64,000 nt of DNA from Blasia pusilla (lineage: Eukaryota > Marchantiophyta > Marchantiopsida > Blasiales), in assembly GCA_050084515.1 (NCBI GenBank), contig CM114274.1, forward strand, positions 39,556,001-39,620,000. Direction: 5' to 3'. Below are positions 1 through 12,480 of this stretch, in pieces. The notes below the pieces were generated by a model, which searched no databases, was not told the origin of the DNA, and saw only the letters and a program-made list of their open reading frames with translations. Numbering within the stretch: position 1 is the stretch's first letter; each line of letters begins with the position of its first letter. The translations under genes were made by a program, and so were the position numbers.

Positions 1-1125
1 AAAGATTAACCGTTGTTTTTTGTGATTGGTTCCTCTCAATTCACCCTCAGTGGCACTTCAAAGAATTCCAGTCACATCACTTGTTGCATGAATCTTCTTC
101 TTCTTCTTTGGGGAGATGTCAATGTCCATGCTTGCCAAATTTGCAAAAATATAGTATAATGAGTTATATTCTTAAAAAAAATATTACAAAGGCTACTAAA
201 AATTTTCTGACATCTATCTCAAATGAGATGAAGCACTCATATGAAACCTAAGTAATTCAATACCTTCAAAATGCAGAAATATGATCACACCTTGTTCATT
301 CCCTATCAATGGATTTGAAGGACCAAGCAGCATGCACACTTACTTATTTTAATAACCATATTTCTGGTCTAAGAAAGTTACAAGTTGAGTGAAATTCAAC
401 AATTTCAGACTTATGCCCTTACCTCTAGAAACCATAGTAGAAGCACCCTTTAGCTTCTTCTTATCCTCAACATTCCTTCGAGCCCGTGTATATGAATCCG
501 GTGCATCTGATGTTCCTCCCCATTTAGAAACATTTAAAAGAAATGCTAGCCATGAATATACAAGAAAGCACAAAAATTCAGTAGACCTACCTTGATACAT
601 AATAATATTAAGTAGGATACAATAAAACAAGAACCATATACTTACAATTGGAGCCCATGGCCGTTGTGAAGAAATACTACTCCCTACCCATTGTGGCTGT
701 CATGCCAATGGATAAGGCCATAGACTATAAGGTTGTGGTGGAGGTAGAGGAGCAAACCATCCTCCTAGGGTAGGGTTCCATTACATCGTGCTTGGACCCC
801 ATCCCTCCCCACAATATGATGGTGGAGGCAAACTCACTCTTCCTATACCACAATCTTTTTTACGAGGAGCAAGAATGCTCCAATGTTCAACCATAAACTC
901 ATGGATCTCTCTACCTTGATTCCCGATTCCATGTGCTTCCTTCCCATCATCCCCTTTGACATGTTTAAGTAGGGTAAACTTTAGAACATGCAAGCAAAAT
1001 TGTATCCAACTTGAATATTGTCTACTTACCTACCATAAAGCCATCATATGACAATACATATTATTGATAGAGATATAAAGTGAATAGGCTAAGTATCAAT
1101 ACCATTTTATGTGTTAGAGGGCTAC
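1..1125. other. Left flank, no gene recognised
   Basis: AT-rich sequence with only short open stretches on both strands, the longest on the minus strand at about 349-630 and 781-993. None carries a motif I can name. Because TNP2-type CACTA transposase remains lie on the minus strand right of the retrotransposon (9.0-12.5 kb), this flank may be the continuation of the same CACTA element, split by the chromovirus. That is inference; no domain proves it. Confidence 0.3.
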
Positions 1126-2130
1126 TATCACGATCCTCATAACCAAACGAGCGCCAAGCGGAACATCCGAACTCTAGCGGGCTCACAATAAGATGGTTTG
1201 CGCTTTGGAGTTAGTGAAACACAAGGGCGAGACACAAGCGTGGCAAGCGTATCAAGTGTTTCATGCGTTTATGATCGCGACTAAGGAAACCGAAACCAAA
1301 CGCGGAACCTAGACTTAAGAGAAGTTGAGTCTCGGAAGGAGACGTGACCAAGGGGTGAGAACCGGACTTGGGACACGACTAGCGTTTGGAGTTTCCGAAT
1401 GTACTTTTCACCATAACTTTTAGTCCCAAGAAGAATTTGGGAAATCTAAGCAAGCGTTGGAAAGCTTATGCAAAGTTGGTTCCAGCGCACCAAAGATCTT
1501 GAAAATGCTTAAGCAAAATCCAAGATATAGGCCAAAACCAACTGTACGAGGAGTCGGGTTGAGGGCAAAAAAGAGGGGCTCGGGTGCTCTTCTCCAAAGG
1601 TAGGGGGAACCCCAGAATCCCCAAAAGTTCTAGTAAGGGGAAGGGTCTCCAAGGGTGCTTGGGACTTGAATCCCACTTTGGTGCCGCGAGGCGACTCAAG
1701 GGCACGAAATGGATCGGGAGTTTTGGCATCGAGATTCAAAACCCAAACCAAGTCCAATAGAGTGGATTTTGGACGTCCCTCTTGGATTCCAACTCGCAAC
1801 TCATATTTTTGAGTCTCGATTGGGGGCTCATGCAAGGTCCATTGGAGAGTTGGGACTGCTAGGCGCGCAAACGCCATTTTAGGTGGCTGGACTAACCAGA
1901 AAGTATGTCCCAAGTCTCGAAAGACTTGCCTATGTTGGGAACCCATGAATGAGGGAAGGTTGAGCTTGATGAGCTATCAAGTCGAGGTCTTGGTGCGTTG
2001 GAAGGCTGCTTGAACCAAGCCGGAATATCGTGAGTGTGTTTGGGTGCAAGTTGGCGATGAGAGTGTGTTCTACTGAACGTACGCTTCCGCAACACTATGA
2101 TTGACGTTCAAGGGGAGTAGGCACACGACA
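1126..2130 (+). repeat. 5' LTR of the chromovirus
   Basis: Direct repeat of 7756-8761. The shared stretch begins at the cctcataac block (1135 and 7765) and runs to the gtaggcacac / gtaagcgcac block (2117 and 8751). Substitutions are scattered along the length and indels are few. The left terminus is TA instead of the expected TG. The last four bases are uncertain. Confidence 0.9.
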
Positions 2131-2132
2131 TG

Positions 2133-2144
2133 TGGTATCAGAGC
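2133..2144 (+). promoter_or_regulatory. Primer-binding site (tRNA-iMet type)
   Basis: TGGTATCAGAGC, the standard plant retrotransposon site complementary to the 3' end of initiator methionine tRNA, lies two bases after the end of the left LTR. Confidence 0.9.
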
Positions 2145-2346
2145 TAATCCTTGGTGAGCAAGAACTTGGGGTCGTGGAAGCAATCGGACGCTTGGGGAAA
2201 ACTCAAGGCAGCGGCGAGGCCCAGACTCTCAAGGGGGCATGTAAGAAATAAGGAGGAGATCTGAGTGTGGCGACTTGAAGATAGCGACCGAGGGAGATAA
2301 ACCCCGGAAACACCAAATCAAGTGACAAAAATAGAGAGACAAACCG

Positions 2347-3330
2347 ATGCCGGATCCGGAGCCGGTGGAGGATACGCCGACTCCCGATGTGTCGAACACC
2401 AGACATGAGGGTATCCCAAACACGGACCCTTCCGCTGGGCCACCGACTCTGAACTCAAGTGAACCGGCATTCTATGCCCAAATGATGGACTATATGAAGA
2501 TGATGACCAAGCAAGTGTTCGTGCAAAGCAAGTGGATTGCAGAGCTTGAGTCGGACCAAGCTTCGAGTTCCGGCTAAAAGCTCTGCAAGACAAACTTGCC
2601 CACGCCATTCAGTGGAGTGGGGCGTTCTTGCAAGGTGAAAGATTTCCTTACAAAGATGGAATACTACTTCAAGGCACATAGGGCAGCAAAGCAAGATAAG
2701 GTGGAAGTGGCGGTCACCTTCCTAAAGGATCGTGCGCTATAGTGGTAGACAACGCAACAAGAAGAAAATTTGGCTGGTGGTTCACCTCAGAGTTGGGAGG
2801 AGTTCAAGATGCTGATTGGTGATCGATTCACCCCGAAGTACCAAGAGATCCGTGATAGGGTAGAGCTTGTGCTACTGCCGCAGACTAGGTCCCTTAGCGC
2901 TTATGTGAGGGAGTTTAGCACAAAGTTGAACTCCATTCCAAAGATAGATGAGGCATCTCAGATAGCGATCTTCATCAATGGACTCAAACCGAGTGTGGAG
3001 AAGGCCCTGTACAGAATTCCAGAGTTTCCGAACACTTGCGTGGAGCTTTTGAGGCTAGCAGAGTGGATTGGGAACAATGAGGTCCAAACACCGGAGCCCT
3101 TTGAGACAAAATGTTTTCCACGAGTTTGAAAAAAAAAGGGCTCCCAAGAGAGTCTTGAGTGGGGTGGAGCGGGACCAAGGAGAGTCTCTCAAACGGGAGG
3201 AAAAGCGATAGGAACACCATGCTAAGCCAAAGGGAGCGCACCATCCGAAGTCAGGAAACGGCAAGGTGGTATGCTACTGCTATAGCGAACCTAGGCACAT
3301 GGCAAAGGAATGCTCCAAACCAAGTATGAT
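2347..3330 (+). pseudogene. Chromovirus gag remnant with degenerate zinc knuckle
   Basis: The open stretch from the ATG at 2347 breaks at 2575. The gag domain itself is readable at 2770-3129, with the conserved SWEEFK and F..KLNS blocks of the retrotransposon gag family, then stops. A zinc knuckle follows near 3270-3315, reading CYCYSEPRHMAKEC. The second cysteine of the usual CX2CX4HX4C pattern is displaced (C-x-C instead of C-x2-C), so zinc binding is probably lost. Gag would form the virus-like particle. This copy cannot make a continuous protein. Confidence 0.8.
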
Positions 3331-6290
3331 TGCATTAGGTGCTAAGCACTTGTCGGCAAGAGGTCTAGAGACCTCCCTCCAAGTCACCAACAGGACGCCC
3401 AACTTGGTGTACCTAAGATCCAAGATTTTTGACTATGATGTGATGTTGCTCATGGATACAGGTGCTTTGTACTCCTTCCTATGCTCGAGAATCGTGAAGG
3501 AGATGGGTTTGTCAACCTCCAAGGCGGACGAGCCCATTCAAGTAGGCTTTGTTGGAGGCAAGTCTCATCGAACTTCTGAGTTGGTGTTGGGTTTGACGAT
3601 AGGATGCAGAGTATTCGAGTTGAAGGAGAATTTCACAGTGTGCGAGATAGATGGCATCGACAAAGTCTTGGGGAACAAATTCTTGGATGCATATGAGGTG
3701 GATCTGAGATGAGGGCCATTGAGTTTGAACATCTTAGTGAAAGGCAAACGATTGCATGTGAGATGGGTTCGCGAGATGCATGTGAGGAAGGAGTTGGTGA
3801 ACGTCATAACGAGGAGGAGTCTGACCGAGTTGGAGGATGGGTTCCTTTTCTTGGTGAGACAAGTGGAGGACATCACAAGCGAGAAGCGTAGAGATCAAGA
3901 CCCTAAGACGTGACTTTGAGGGGAATCCCAGGGTTGCTATAGAGAGTAGTCAAGGAGTTTGGTGATGTCTTGACAAATGAGCTTCCGAACAAGTTGCCAC
4001 CACATAGGGCAATCGATCATTGGATAGAGGTCATTCCCAAATCTCAACCACTTTCCAAGGCCCCATACAGATTGAACCAAGAGGAGCTTGCTAAGTTGAA
4101 AAATCAGTTAAGTGAGCTCTTAGAGAAGGGCTACATCCGAACTAGCAAGTCACCATATGGAGCGCATGTTGTCTTTGTGAAGAAGAAGGATGGAAAGATG
4201 AGAATCTTTGTGGATTACCGTGGGCTGAATAAGATGACGGTGAGAAACGATTACCCTCTTCCAAGGATCGATGACTTCTTCAATAGACTGTCAAGGGAAA
4301 AGTACTTTAGTAGGATTGACTTGAAGTCAAGATATTACCAGATTCGGATTTCCGAAGCAGATGTGGAGAAGAATGCGTGTAGAACGACATACATTTGAGT
4401 TTGTGGTGATGCCCTTCAATCTATATAATGGGCCTCTGACGTTCACCACATTGATGAACATACTCCATTTTCCACGAGGAGATGGATGAGTATGTGATAA
4501 TCTACATAGATTATATACTCATGTATTTGAAGTCACTAGAGGAGCATGCTTGACACTTGAGAGCACTGTTGTTGAAACTAAGGGCGAACAAGTTGTACGT
4601 GAATATGGAAAAGAGTGAGTTAGGGTTGCGCAAGATCAAGTTCTTGGGTCATGTGGTTAGCAAAGATGGAGTTAGTCCACATATGGACAAGGTGAAATCC
4701 ATCTTTGAGTGGAAAAAACCTTCCATAGTGAAGGGAATAAAGAGGTTTAACAACGCGGTGCAGTTCTACCGAACCTATGTGAGGAATTTTTCGGGGATTG
4801 TGAGATCTCTCACAGATTGGACTGCAAAGTTTGCTACCATGACCTAGACCCAAGAAGTGAATGACGCGTTTAATCGAGTCAAGGAGATCCTATTGCGGGA
4901 GCCAGTGCTGAAGCTGCCAAAGTTTGACAAGTTGTTCGAGGTGCATCCTGATGCTAGTGATTTCGCGATTGCAGGAATGTTGGTACAGGGAAAAAGACCA
5001 ATAGCGTATGAGCGCAAGAAGCTCAAAGATACTGAGAGGAGGTGGCCCACTCATGAGAAAGAGTTTTTCATGGTGGTCCATTGCTTGAGGAAGTGGCGTC
5101 ACTATGTGGGACTTCACAAGACTCGAGTGTTCATCGATAAAGTATCACTCAAGTATTTTGAGAACCAGGATTGAGTGACACCAAAACAATTGCAATGGCA
5201 TGATACCTTGGTGTTGAAGAATGTGGAAATGATCCATAAGCCAAGGAAGGATAATGTTATTCTAGATGCGTTGAGTCGCAGGGATGAGGACATGCCATCG
5301 ACAACACAGGTCTTGAGAGCAATGCTCCCTAAGGAAATAGATCTAGAAAGAAGGATTCGTGAGGGATACATGAAAGATACCTAGGCAAGTGAGTACCTAA
5401 GGAAGTTGAAGCAGGGCAAGAAGGTGGCCAACATAAGTTTGAGGCATGGTTTGCTAAGGCTCAAGCAGAGCAGGATCTATGTGGGCGAAGGCGCCCTGCA
5501 AACCAAGGTGTTAGTGGAATGCCATGACAGACCCTTGTCAGGTCATTCAGGGGAGAAACAAGGCTTGTTTCTTCTGCAAAGAAACAAGGCTTGTTGCACC
5601 CTTTGTTGATTCCGGACGGACCCTTGCAGAGTGTGAGTATGGACTTCATAAAGAGTCTTCTAGATTATGAGGGATTCAACGCTATACTTGTGATAGTTTA
5701 TCAGTTCAGTAAGTTGGGGAGATTCGTGCCGACGGTGGATTCAGCGACGGCCTTTACGACTTCTCAAGTCTTCCTGGATAGTTGGTGGCACTCACGGGTT
5801 GCCTAGGAGTATTGTTTCAGATCGGGATCCAAAGTTTACCAATGCCTTTTGGAAACACTTGTTCATGAGGTTCAAGACCAATCTGAGTTTCAACACGGCC
5901 TTCCATCCGTAGACGGATGGGCAGACAGAAAAGGTGAACTCCCTCGTGAACTAGTACTTAAGGAATTACGTGAGCGCGGACCAGCAAGATTGGACGAAGT
6001 GGCTGAGTATGGTTGAGTTCTGCTACAACTCAACCAAGCATTATGCAATGGGAGAATCTTCGTACGTTTCTCTTGGCTTATGGACGTGAGCCAGAAGGGC
6101 CCCTTGACATGGCCCTTTCAAAGGGCACTACATCAACACAAACCCGACAAGCAACGGCAGAAGGTTTGTTAGCGGAGATGCGAGAACGGGAGGATCAAGC
6201 AAGGAGAAACCTTGCAAAGCCTCAACTGAGGTACATGAAGCATGCTAATAAGAGCAGGTGCCAAGTGAGATTCCAAGTTGGGGAATAAGT
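3331..6290 (+). pseudogene. Chromovirus pol remnant: protease, RT, RNase H, integrase
   Basis: Protease: LMDTGALYSF at about 3448-3480 holds the active-site DTG. Reverse transcriptase: 3970-4850, with the region before the catalytic motifs ([15 protein letters not shown]) intact, a frameshift near 4395 and a degraded catalytic segment. RNase H: 4857-5384, with the HPDAS motif and YERKKL. Integrase: 5406-6290, starting with the HHCC-type end (HDRPLSGHSG) and continuing through the catalytic core (DFIKSLLDYEGF), which carries several stops. The order RT-RNase H-integrase defines Ty3/gypsy. At least four stops and two frameshifts make it inactive. Confidence 0.85.
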
Positions 6291-6393
6291 GTGGTTGAGT
6301 GTGAAGAATCTCACTCTTCCAAAGGAGTTTTTTGCGAAGCTAACTGCCAAGTATGTTGGATAGTATGCGATTAAGGCAAACCCGTTTGAGGAC

Positions 6394-6723
6394 GTGTATA
6401 CATTGGAGCATCCAAAAGAGTTCACAATACATCCCACTTTCCATATGTCATTGTTGAAGAAGTATCTTCAAGATAATGAGCGTCCCGAGCAAAGACAGGT
6501 GCTGAGATCGCAACTGGTAATTGTGAATGAAGAACCGGAGTTTGAGGTGGTGACCATGTTGCGTTCGAGGCATAGGGCCAACAAGTACGAGTACTTGGTC
6601 AAGTGGAAGGGCTACCATGTGAAAGAGGCAACTTGGATTGCGGAGGCAGACCTGGAACACGCGCAAGAGGTGTTGCAAGACTTCAAACCATGGTTGCACA
6701 AAAATGGACAAGTCCTTCCTTAG
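6394..6723 (+). pseudogene. Integrase C-terminus with chromodomain
   Basis: An open stretch of 109 residues ends the polyprotein at the TAG at 6721. It begins with the integrase tail typical of chromoviruses (HPTFHMSLLKKY) and contains a chromodomain at about residues 50-105: YEYLVKWKGY, then ATWI, then an acidic helix. Chromodomains of chromoviruses steer integration towards heterochromatin. The key aromatic residues Y, W and W are present. The stretch is open, but upstream breaks prevent its translation. Confidence 0.88.
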
Positions 6724-7742
6724 GACGGACATGGACGGACAAGTCTGGATATATCCACGGACATGGGTTCCAAGAGGTGGGACCCACACTTTTAGTCCAT
6801 GATGGAAGGCAAGACAAGGATGAGAGGAGCAATGAGGGAGGAGGGAGTGGAGGTAGAGGGAGGAAGAAAAGGGAGAGTATGGAAGACGAAGGCAAGTAAG
6901 GGGAATGAGAAAGAAGGGAAAGGTGGGGCCCATACGGACAAGTCCTTCCATAGGACTTGTCTGTATGGGAGGGATATAAGTCCACGGACACGGACTTTGT
7001 CCACATGCAACCTTGTTTCAAACGGTTGCAAGGGAAGCACATGCGTTAGTACACGGAGTAGCTAGGGACATGACTAGTGATTAGAGAAAGCTTGGGCCAA
7101 AGGCTGTTGTAACTAGAACAGGCTAGTATTGTAATAAAGGAATGCATGAATTTGGAGATTCGATGCTTATGTTATTTGCAATTTATCTTTGGTAGTACAT
7201 GGCAATGAGTAGTTCCTCATACGCTTAGGATGTAAGTCAAGAGGATAGACAATGAGTATTTGAGGTGAGAGCTTGTATTCGGATAAGCACCTACAACAGG
7301 ACCAAGTGTTGGGTAACTAACACTTGGGCTTGCCCTAATGTCGGAGAGGCAAATCACTCTATCTTGGGGCTTGGGCTGATCTTAACTCTTGAGTGCATGA
7401 GTGAACTTAGTAACACGCCTAGGTCAAATACGAGAGCGACCCAAAAGTAGTATGAATTGTGTACGATGTGAATTGGTGGGATGTTCACGAGTTGTGAGCA
7501 AGATAAGTCTTAGGTAGCAAACTTAGTTAGCTTATTTGATAGGTTAGACTTGTTGAGAATGGGTCTAGGCTCATCAAAGAGGAGATGCTGAACGATGCTA
7601 AGTGTTGCAAGCGACAACCTAAGACTTAAGCCAAAAGAGGAATTGCGGGTTAGCTACCACAACGCAATTCGATGTCAAGGGGTCGGCTTCCCCAAAATGA
7701 CTTGACATTCAAAGGTTTGCATGGATGAGGGCATCAATCTCT
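6724..7742 (+). other. Chromovirus 3' untranslated region
   Basis: About 1 kb of non-coding sequence between the pol stop and the purine tract. It contains two related blocks rich in ggacaagtcc, near 6705-6790 and 6935-7010. The second includes a long hairpin (6931-6967). Confidence 0.6.
6931..6967. repeat. Inverted repeat / hairpin
   Basis: Arms 6931-6946 and 6952-6967 are 16 bases each, complementary at 15 positions, around a 5-base loop. It sits in the chromovirus 3' untranslated region. Its role is unknown. Confidence 0.75.
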
Positions 7743-7755
7743 AAAGAGGGGTGAG
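7743..7755 (+). promoter_or_regulatory. Polypurine tract
   Basis: Purine-rich aaagaggggtgag immediately before the TGTCG start of the right LTR. This is the expected plus-strand primer site. Confidence 0.75.
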
Positions 7756-8761
7756 TGTCGGGACCCTCATAACTAAATGAGCGGCAAGCGGAACATCCAA
7801 ACTCTAGCGGGCTCACACTAAGATGGTTTGCGCTTTGGATTTAGTGAAACACAAGGGCGAGACGCAAGCGTGGCAAGCGTATCAAGTATTTCATGCGTTT
7901 ATGATTGCAACTAAGGAAACCAGAACCAAACGCGGAACCTAGACTTAAGAGAAGTTGAGTCTCAGAAGGAGACATGGCCAATGGGTGAGAACCGGACTTG
8001 GGACGCGACTAGTGTTTGGAGTTTCCGACTGTACTTTTCACCATAAATTTTAGTCCCAAGAAGCATTTGGGACAACTAAGCAAGCGTTGGAAAGCTTATG
8101 CAAAGTCGGTTCCAATGCACCAAAGATCTTGGAAAACGCTTTGGCAGAAGCCGAGATATGGGCCAAAACCGACTGTACGAGGAGTCTAGTTGAGGGGGAA
8201 AAAAAAGGGGCCCGGGTGCTCTTCCCCAAAGTTAGGGGGACCCCAGGAATCCCCTGAAGTACTAGTAAGGAGGCGACTATCCAAGGGTGCTTGGTACTCG
8301 AACCCCACTTTGGGCGCCGCGGGGCGACTCAAGGGCACGGAATGGATCAGGAGTTTTGGCGTTGGGATTCAAAACCCGAACCAAGTCCAATAGAGTGGAT
8401 TTTGGACGTCCCTCTTGGATTCCAACTTGCTACTCATATTTTTTGAGTCTCGATTGGGGGCTCATGCAAAGTCCATTGGAGAGTTGGGACCGCTAGGCGC
8501 GCAAACGTTGTTTTAGGTGCATGGACTAACCAGAAAGTTTGTCCCAAGTCTCAGATGACTCGCCCATGGTGGGAACCTAGGAATGAGGGAAGGTTGAGCT
8601 TTATGAGGTGCCGAGTTGAGGACTTGGTGGGTTGGAAGGCCGCTTGACCCAAGCCGGACTAAAATGAGTGTGTTTGGGTGCACGTTGGCAATGAGAGCGT
8701 GTCCTACTAAACGTACGCTTCTGCAACACTAAGATTGACGTTCGAGGGGAGTAAGCGCACA
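7756..8761 (+). repeat. 3' LTR of the chromovirus
   Basis: Direct repeat of 1126-2130, beginning TGTCGGGACC. It carries the same internal blocks, including the tttggagt and gggactc segments, with scattered differences. The end is placed at ...gcgcaca, uncertain by about three bases. Confidence 0.88.
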
Positions 8762-9496
8762 AAAACTAGAAGATGGATATTCATCCTCTTGAAACTCAAA
8801 TTCAAGGTCCTCACTATGACATGGCACAAAGCAGATTGGATAGAGACCGATGATCAGTGGTTTTCTCCTTATTCAAAATCTGCCTTTTGAACCTAATAAC
8901 ACCTAGATCTTATAATCAAAGACTCCACATTGGTGGTTTCTTGGAGGCCTGCATAAAAAGAGAATCAGGTTCCCTGCAAAAAAACCTAAATAATCTAGTA
9001 ATCATGCCAACTTAGTCATGCTCCTCACCAGACTCTTCACTCAATGAGCCAATTTTTCTGAACATACATCTGCAGCAGCTACATTGTCAAAGTCTCCACG
9101 TGCTATGGCTATTTGCTGGTCTGTTAGCTCTATATCTCCAAGTGTATTCCCTACTAGCAATCTATCAGGAAAGTGCATAGGAGCATCAAGACCACTATAG
9201 CTTTCAATATCCCCATAATTTACATCAATTTCTTCTGCAAACACTCGGCGTGCCCTAGCTTCTTTTCGGAAGGACTACTTTCCACCCACTTCCTTCACTA
9301 GCATCACCAAAAAATACTTGCTCAACTTTATAAGGAAAAACAAAGGGATGGTGTGATGGTGATTCACATGACTTTAGATTATCTAATAGAAAGCCTTATT
9401 TCTTTTCATAGATTTCTGATGAGATTCCCATTCAAGCCTAACCCACCTCCCTCTCATTATGACAATCGAATGATTTGCAATACCATAGTCAAAATC

Positions 9497-9862
9497 CTAG
9501 ATATCTACAAGAGTGCCAACATAGCTAAAGATTGAATTTTTTTGAGTTTGACGCTCGACCACAAATATGGCGCCAATACCACTATCAAAAGTATTGAACG
9601 TATTGATTCCACCCTTCCCTTCTACCATGTAATGGTTCCCATATGCTTTCATACTCTTGTATGAAAGCACCTTAGGTTGAGGGGGTATAGACAATGCAAA
9701 TGTCACTAGGTCAATAACGAAAGATTTTTTCCTTAGCCTCTCAAAGCATCGCTCTGTGAACTCAATCCTCAAAGATGATACGTGGATTCTCCAGTTCATA
9801 CTTCCCGCACTTGAAGTGCACAATTTTGGGTGAGAAGAAAGAAATTGATATAACAAAGCCAC
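9497..9862 (-). pseudogene. TNP2 C-terminal region (DUF4216-like)
   Basis: Minus-strand open stretch whose end (SYKSMKAYGNHYMVE, then FDSGIGAIFVVERQ) matches the linker and start of DUF4216 that follows DUF4218 in CACTA transposases. A further minus-strand open stretch at 9041-9244 may be the continuation, but I recognise no domain in it. Confidence 0.55.
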
Positions 9863-10107
9863 AACTCAAGATATCAATCCAAGGTTGTAAGAAATTCCCA
9901 TGAATTTCATTAAAAAATTCCAAGTACAACTCACCAAATCCATATTTGTATTCATTATGTGTTGTGTAAAATATAGTGAGGATCTAGGTGTAACAAATCA
10001 CGAGAGAGTCTCACAGATATCCCTTCCCCTTCTAGCTCCTCCCCTATTACTCTGCCTTCCTTGCCATCATCCCAAACCCGTGTCCTAATAGCCTCAAATA
10101 TCTTCAT

Positions 10108-10365
10108 CTATTTTGTTATAAATCCCATAGCCTCATCCTTCATATAACCTTCTGCCATGGATCCCTCTGGTGGAGCTCTCGATCTCATATAATTTTTAAT
10201 TGTTCCCATATATCTTTCCATTGGGTATATCCATCGACATGCCATTGGCTCACAAAGATCAAGCTCTTCTACAATATGGATGAGTAAATGTATCATAACA
10301 TCAAAGAATGAAGGAGGGAAGTGCATCTCTAATAGACACAAGGTCACAATAATATCGTTGCCCAA
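10108..10365 (-). pseudogene. TNP2 DUF4218 domain
   Basis: An 85-residue open stretch with CLLEMHFPPSFFDVMIHLL, ELDLCEPMACRWIYPMERYM and RSRAPPEGSMAEGYM. These are the hallmark blocks of DUF4218, which follows the transposase core in plant CACTA elements. The order relative to the core is as expected. Confidence 0.88.
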
Positions 10366-10799
10366 CCTCTCTAGTTGGGATGGGTCTTAAACTTTGACAC
10401 ATAAGCTTCTTATGACCTTACTTAATCTCATGATAGTCATTCTCACCTCTTCTTTCATGAGCCCACGTAAACAATAAGGTAGGACAGAGTGAATAAATAC
10501 ATGATAGTCATGGGACGTCATGTTCCCCAACTTCTTCTTGGCCACATGCTTTTTCAACTCTCCATATTACCTTGAAGACACTTTCAAGGCCTTAATCCTA
10601 GAAAGGAAAATGTTTAACTCACACAAAGAAAGGACATAATCTACTAGAGGTTGGACAAGAGACCTTGAATGTCTAGGATTTGGTTGAAGCCATAAATGGG
10701 GTCGCACTCGTCTTGCTTTCATATCCCGTCTCACTTTCACTCTAGCTATCTTTAAGGCCAAAGATAGTCTTCAAGACATTCTCAAAAATATTTGTTTCC

Positions 10800-11878
10800 A
10801 CATGCATGACATCCAATGTATGTCGAATGAAGAGATGCTGATTTTTTATCAGAGAATCCTCTTTTGTATATTGAAAGACTATTCCTTCTTAGAGAAAAAA
10901 TAGTTCATAAACTCAAATCATCAAGTATATGTTGGTGGATACTTTTCAATAGGGTAAGTCAAAGAGAATACTCCTCTTCACTCCGGTTTTTTTCTACGGA
11001 TTATTGGGACCATCCTCTCGACCCCCACTCTCATCATACATAAGCTTTTCTTCTGCCCATTTCAAGATCTCCTCCAATGTGATCCTCTCAGGTGGTGGCC
11101 AAAGAGCTCGCCCACTACCATTAAAGTGTATGCTATACATTCTTCCCCTCCATGGATAAGATGAAGGTAAATATCATCTATGGCCCCAACATATCGGCTT
11201 CCCACATGCCTTACTAAAATCTAAATCCACTCTTGGCCCACAAATTGCACAAGTCAATTTCCCACCATGGCCTTGCCCTGCAATATTACCATATATATGT
11301 TGGATAGTCATTTATTATCCAAAGTATCATGGCTTTGAACGTAAACTTCCATGACCCATCGGGCTTTCTAACACCTCTCCATAATTCCATGAACTCTTCC
11401 ACTAATGGATCAAGATAAGTGTCGATATTATCTCCACTTACACTCTCCTTCCTTGGTATAAGAAGGGCAAACATTACAACAAAATTCTTTGTTTGTAACC
11501 AAGGAGGTAAATTCTGGTTTACCAATAGCACTAGCCATGGAGACCAAGAACTTGACTTGTCTGAAAATGGATTCACCCCATGACGGGCCAAGCCTAATCT
11601 ACAATTACGAGGCTCTTGAGAAAAGGTAGGGTATTTCTAGTCAACATGAGCCCATGCCTATCATCTGCATGCGTGATCATTCCATGTGTGCTCTTGTTCC
11701 TAGGAGCCCACACAAAAAACTCTGAACGTGTTCTACATTTGAACATCCCCTCCATCCTAGGTATGATTGGGACGTGCGAAAGAACCTTTGCAGGAAGTAG
11801 GGATTTCCCCACCTGCTTAAACCTGGATTGATCACACTTAGGATACACCAAAGAATCTTTCAAATCCCCGTGAAACAA
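10800..11878 (-). pseudogene. TNP2 transposase core (Transposase_21), broken
   Basis: The minus strand at 11591-11286 reads RHGVNPFSDKSSSWSPWLV and then NLPPWL, LIPRKES, YLDPLVEEF and AMILWIINDYP, matching the conserved TNP2 core. Further on (about 11140-11060) comes WRGRMYSIHFNGSG, followed by the RALWPPPERIT and ILKWAEEKL blocks. Near 10830-10770 lies LDVMHVETNIFENVL, the strongly conserved LDxMHIEKN block of this family. The enzyme would cut and rejoin the CACTA ends. Several stops and frameshifts show that it is dead. Confidence 0.85.
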
Positions 11879-12480
11879 CTCGCATCTCTTGGTAGGAGTT
11901 ATAATTAATCCTAAACTTTCTTATAAGCTTCTTGGCTGTATAGTAACTAGGTGGAACACGGTTCTCAGTTGGTAATGCTAGTTTTCCAAGAAGCTTCAAA
12001 ATTTATCTATAGCAATATTGGGGACATTGTGGGTTGCACCGACATTGAAGAGCAACATCACAAAAGCTAAGATTCACGTTTTAGATCCTACAAAAAAAGT
12101 GGCTTACAAGCCTTTGAAAGCTCAAGGTAGTCTTCTTGCCTTGATGGAATGTTGTATTAGTTTGTTGAATCATAGATACCATTATTTTCATCATGGTCAT
12201 CATTCCCCAACTCACTATCTCTATTGCTAACATCCTTTGGACATCTACGTTGGAACCTCCTTATTGTTGGTCTCTTCTAGCGTGGATACATTTTTGGGTA
12301 ATCCATCTCAAGTTTTTTGGATGATTCTTGTGGCTTGGTCCTTAAAGGACTCTCTCTCTCTCTCTCGAGAATAGACCATTCCTCATCTAAGGAGTCCCAT
12401 TCTCTTAGGGTTCGAAGGAGGTGAAACTTTATAAGGTGTTCTTGAACCCTATGGAGAGAGAGAGAGATAAGTCCCACCCT

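Larger units (their letters stand above)
1126..8761 (+). mobile_element. Ty3/gypsy chromovirus, full-length but decayed
   Basis: Two direct repeats of about 1 kb (1126-2130 and 7756-8761) enclose gag, protease, reverse transcriptase, RNase H, integrase and a C-terminal chromodomain in the order typical of chromoviruses. A primer-binding site complementary to initiator tRNA-Met follows the left repeat and a purine tract precedes the right one. The two LTRs differ at many positions and the coding region has stops and frameshifts, so the insertion is old. The left LTR starts TATCA where the right one starts TGTCG. No clean target duplication is visible: the flanks gctac and actag share only three of five bases. 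The right end is uncertain by a few bases. Confidence 0.93.
8765..12480 (-). mobile_element. CACTA (En/Spm) transposon remnant, TNP2 transposase
   Basis: Read right to left, the minus strand shows the order of a plant TNP2-type transposase: an N-terminal stretch with CxxC-like residues and AKVLSHVPIIPRMEGMF (about 11880-11594), the Transposase_21 core (11591-10800), DUF4218 (10365-10108) and a DUF4216-like segment (about 9862-9497). Stops and frameshifts separate the pieces. Neither CACTA terminal inverted repeat was found, so the element limits are only approximate. It may continue left of the chromovirus. Confidence 0.82.
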
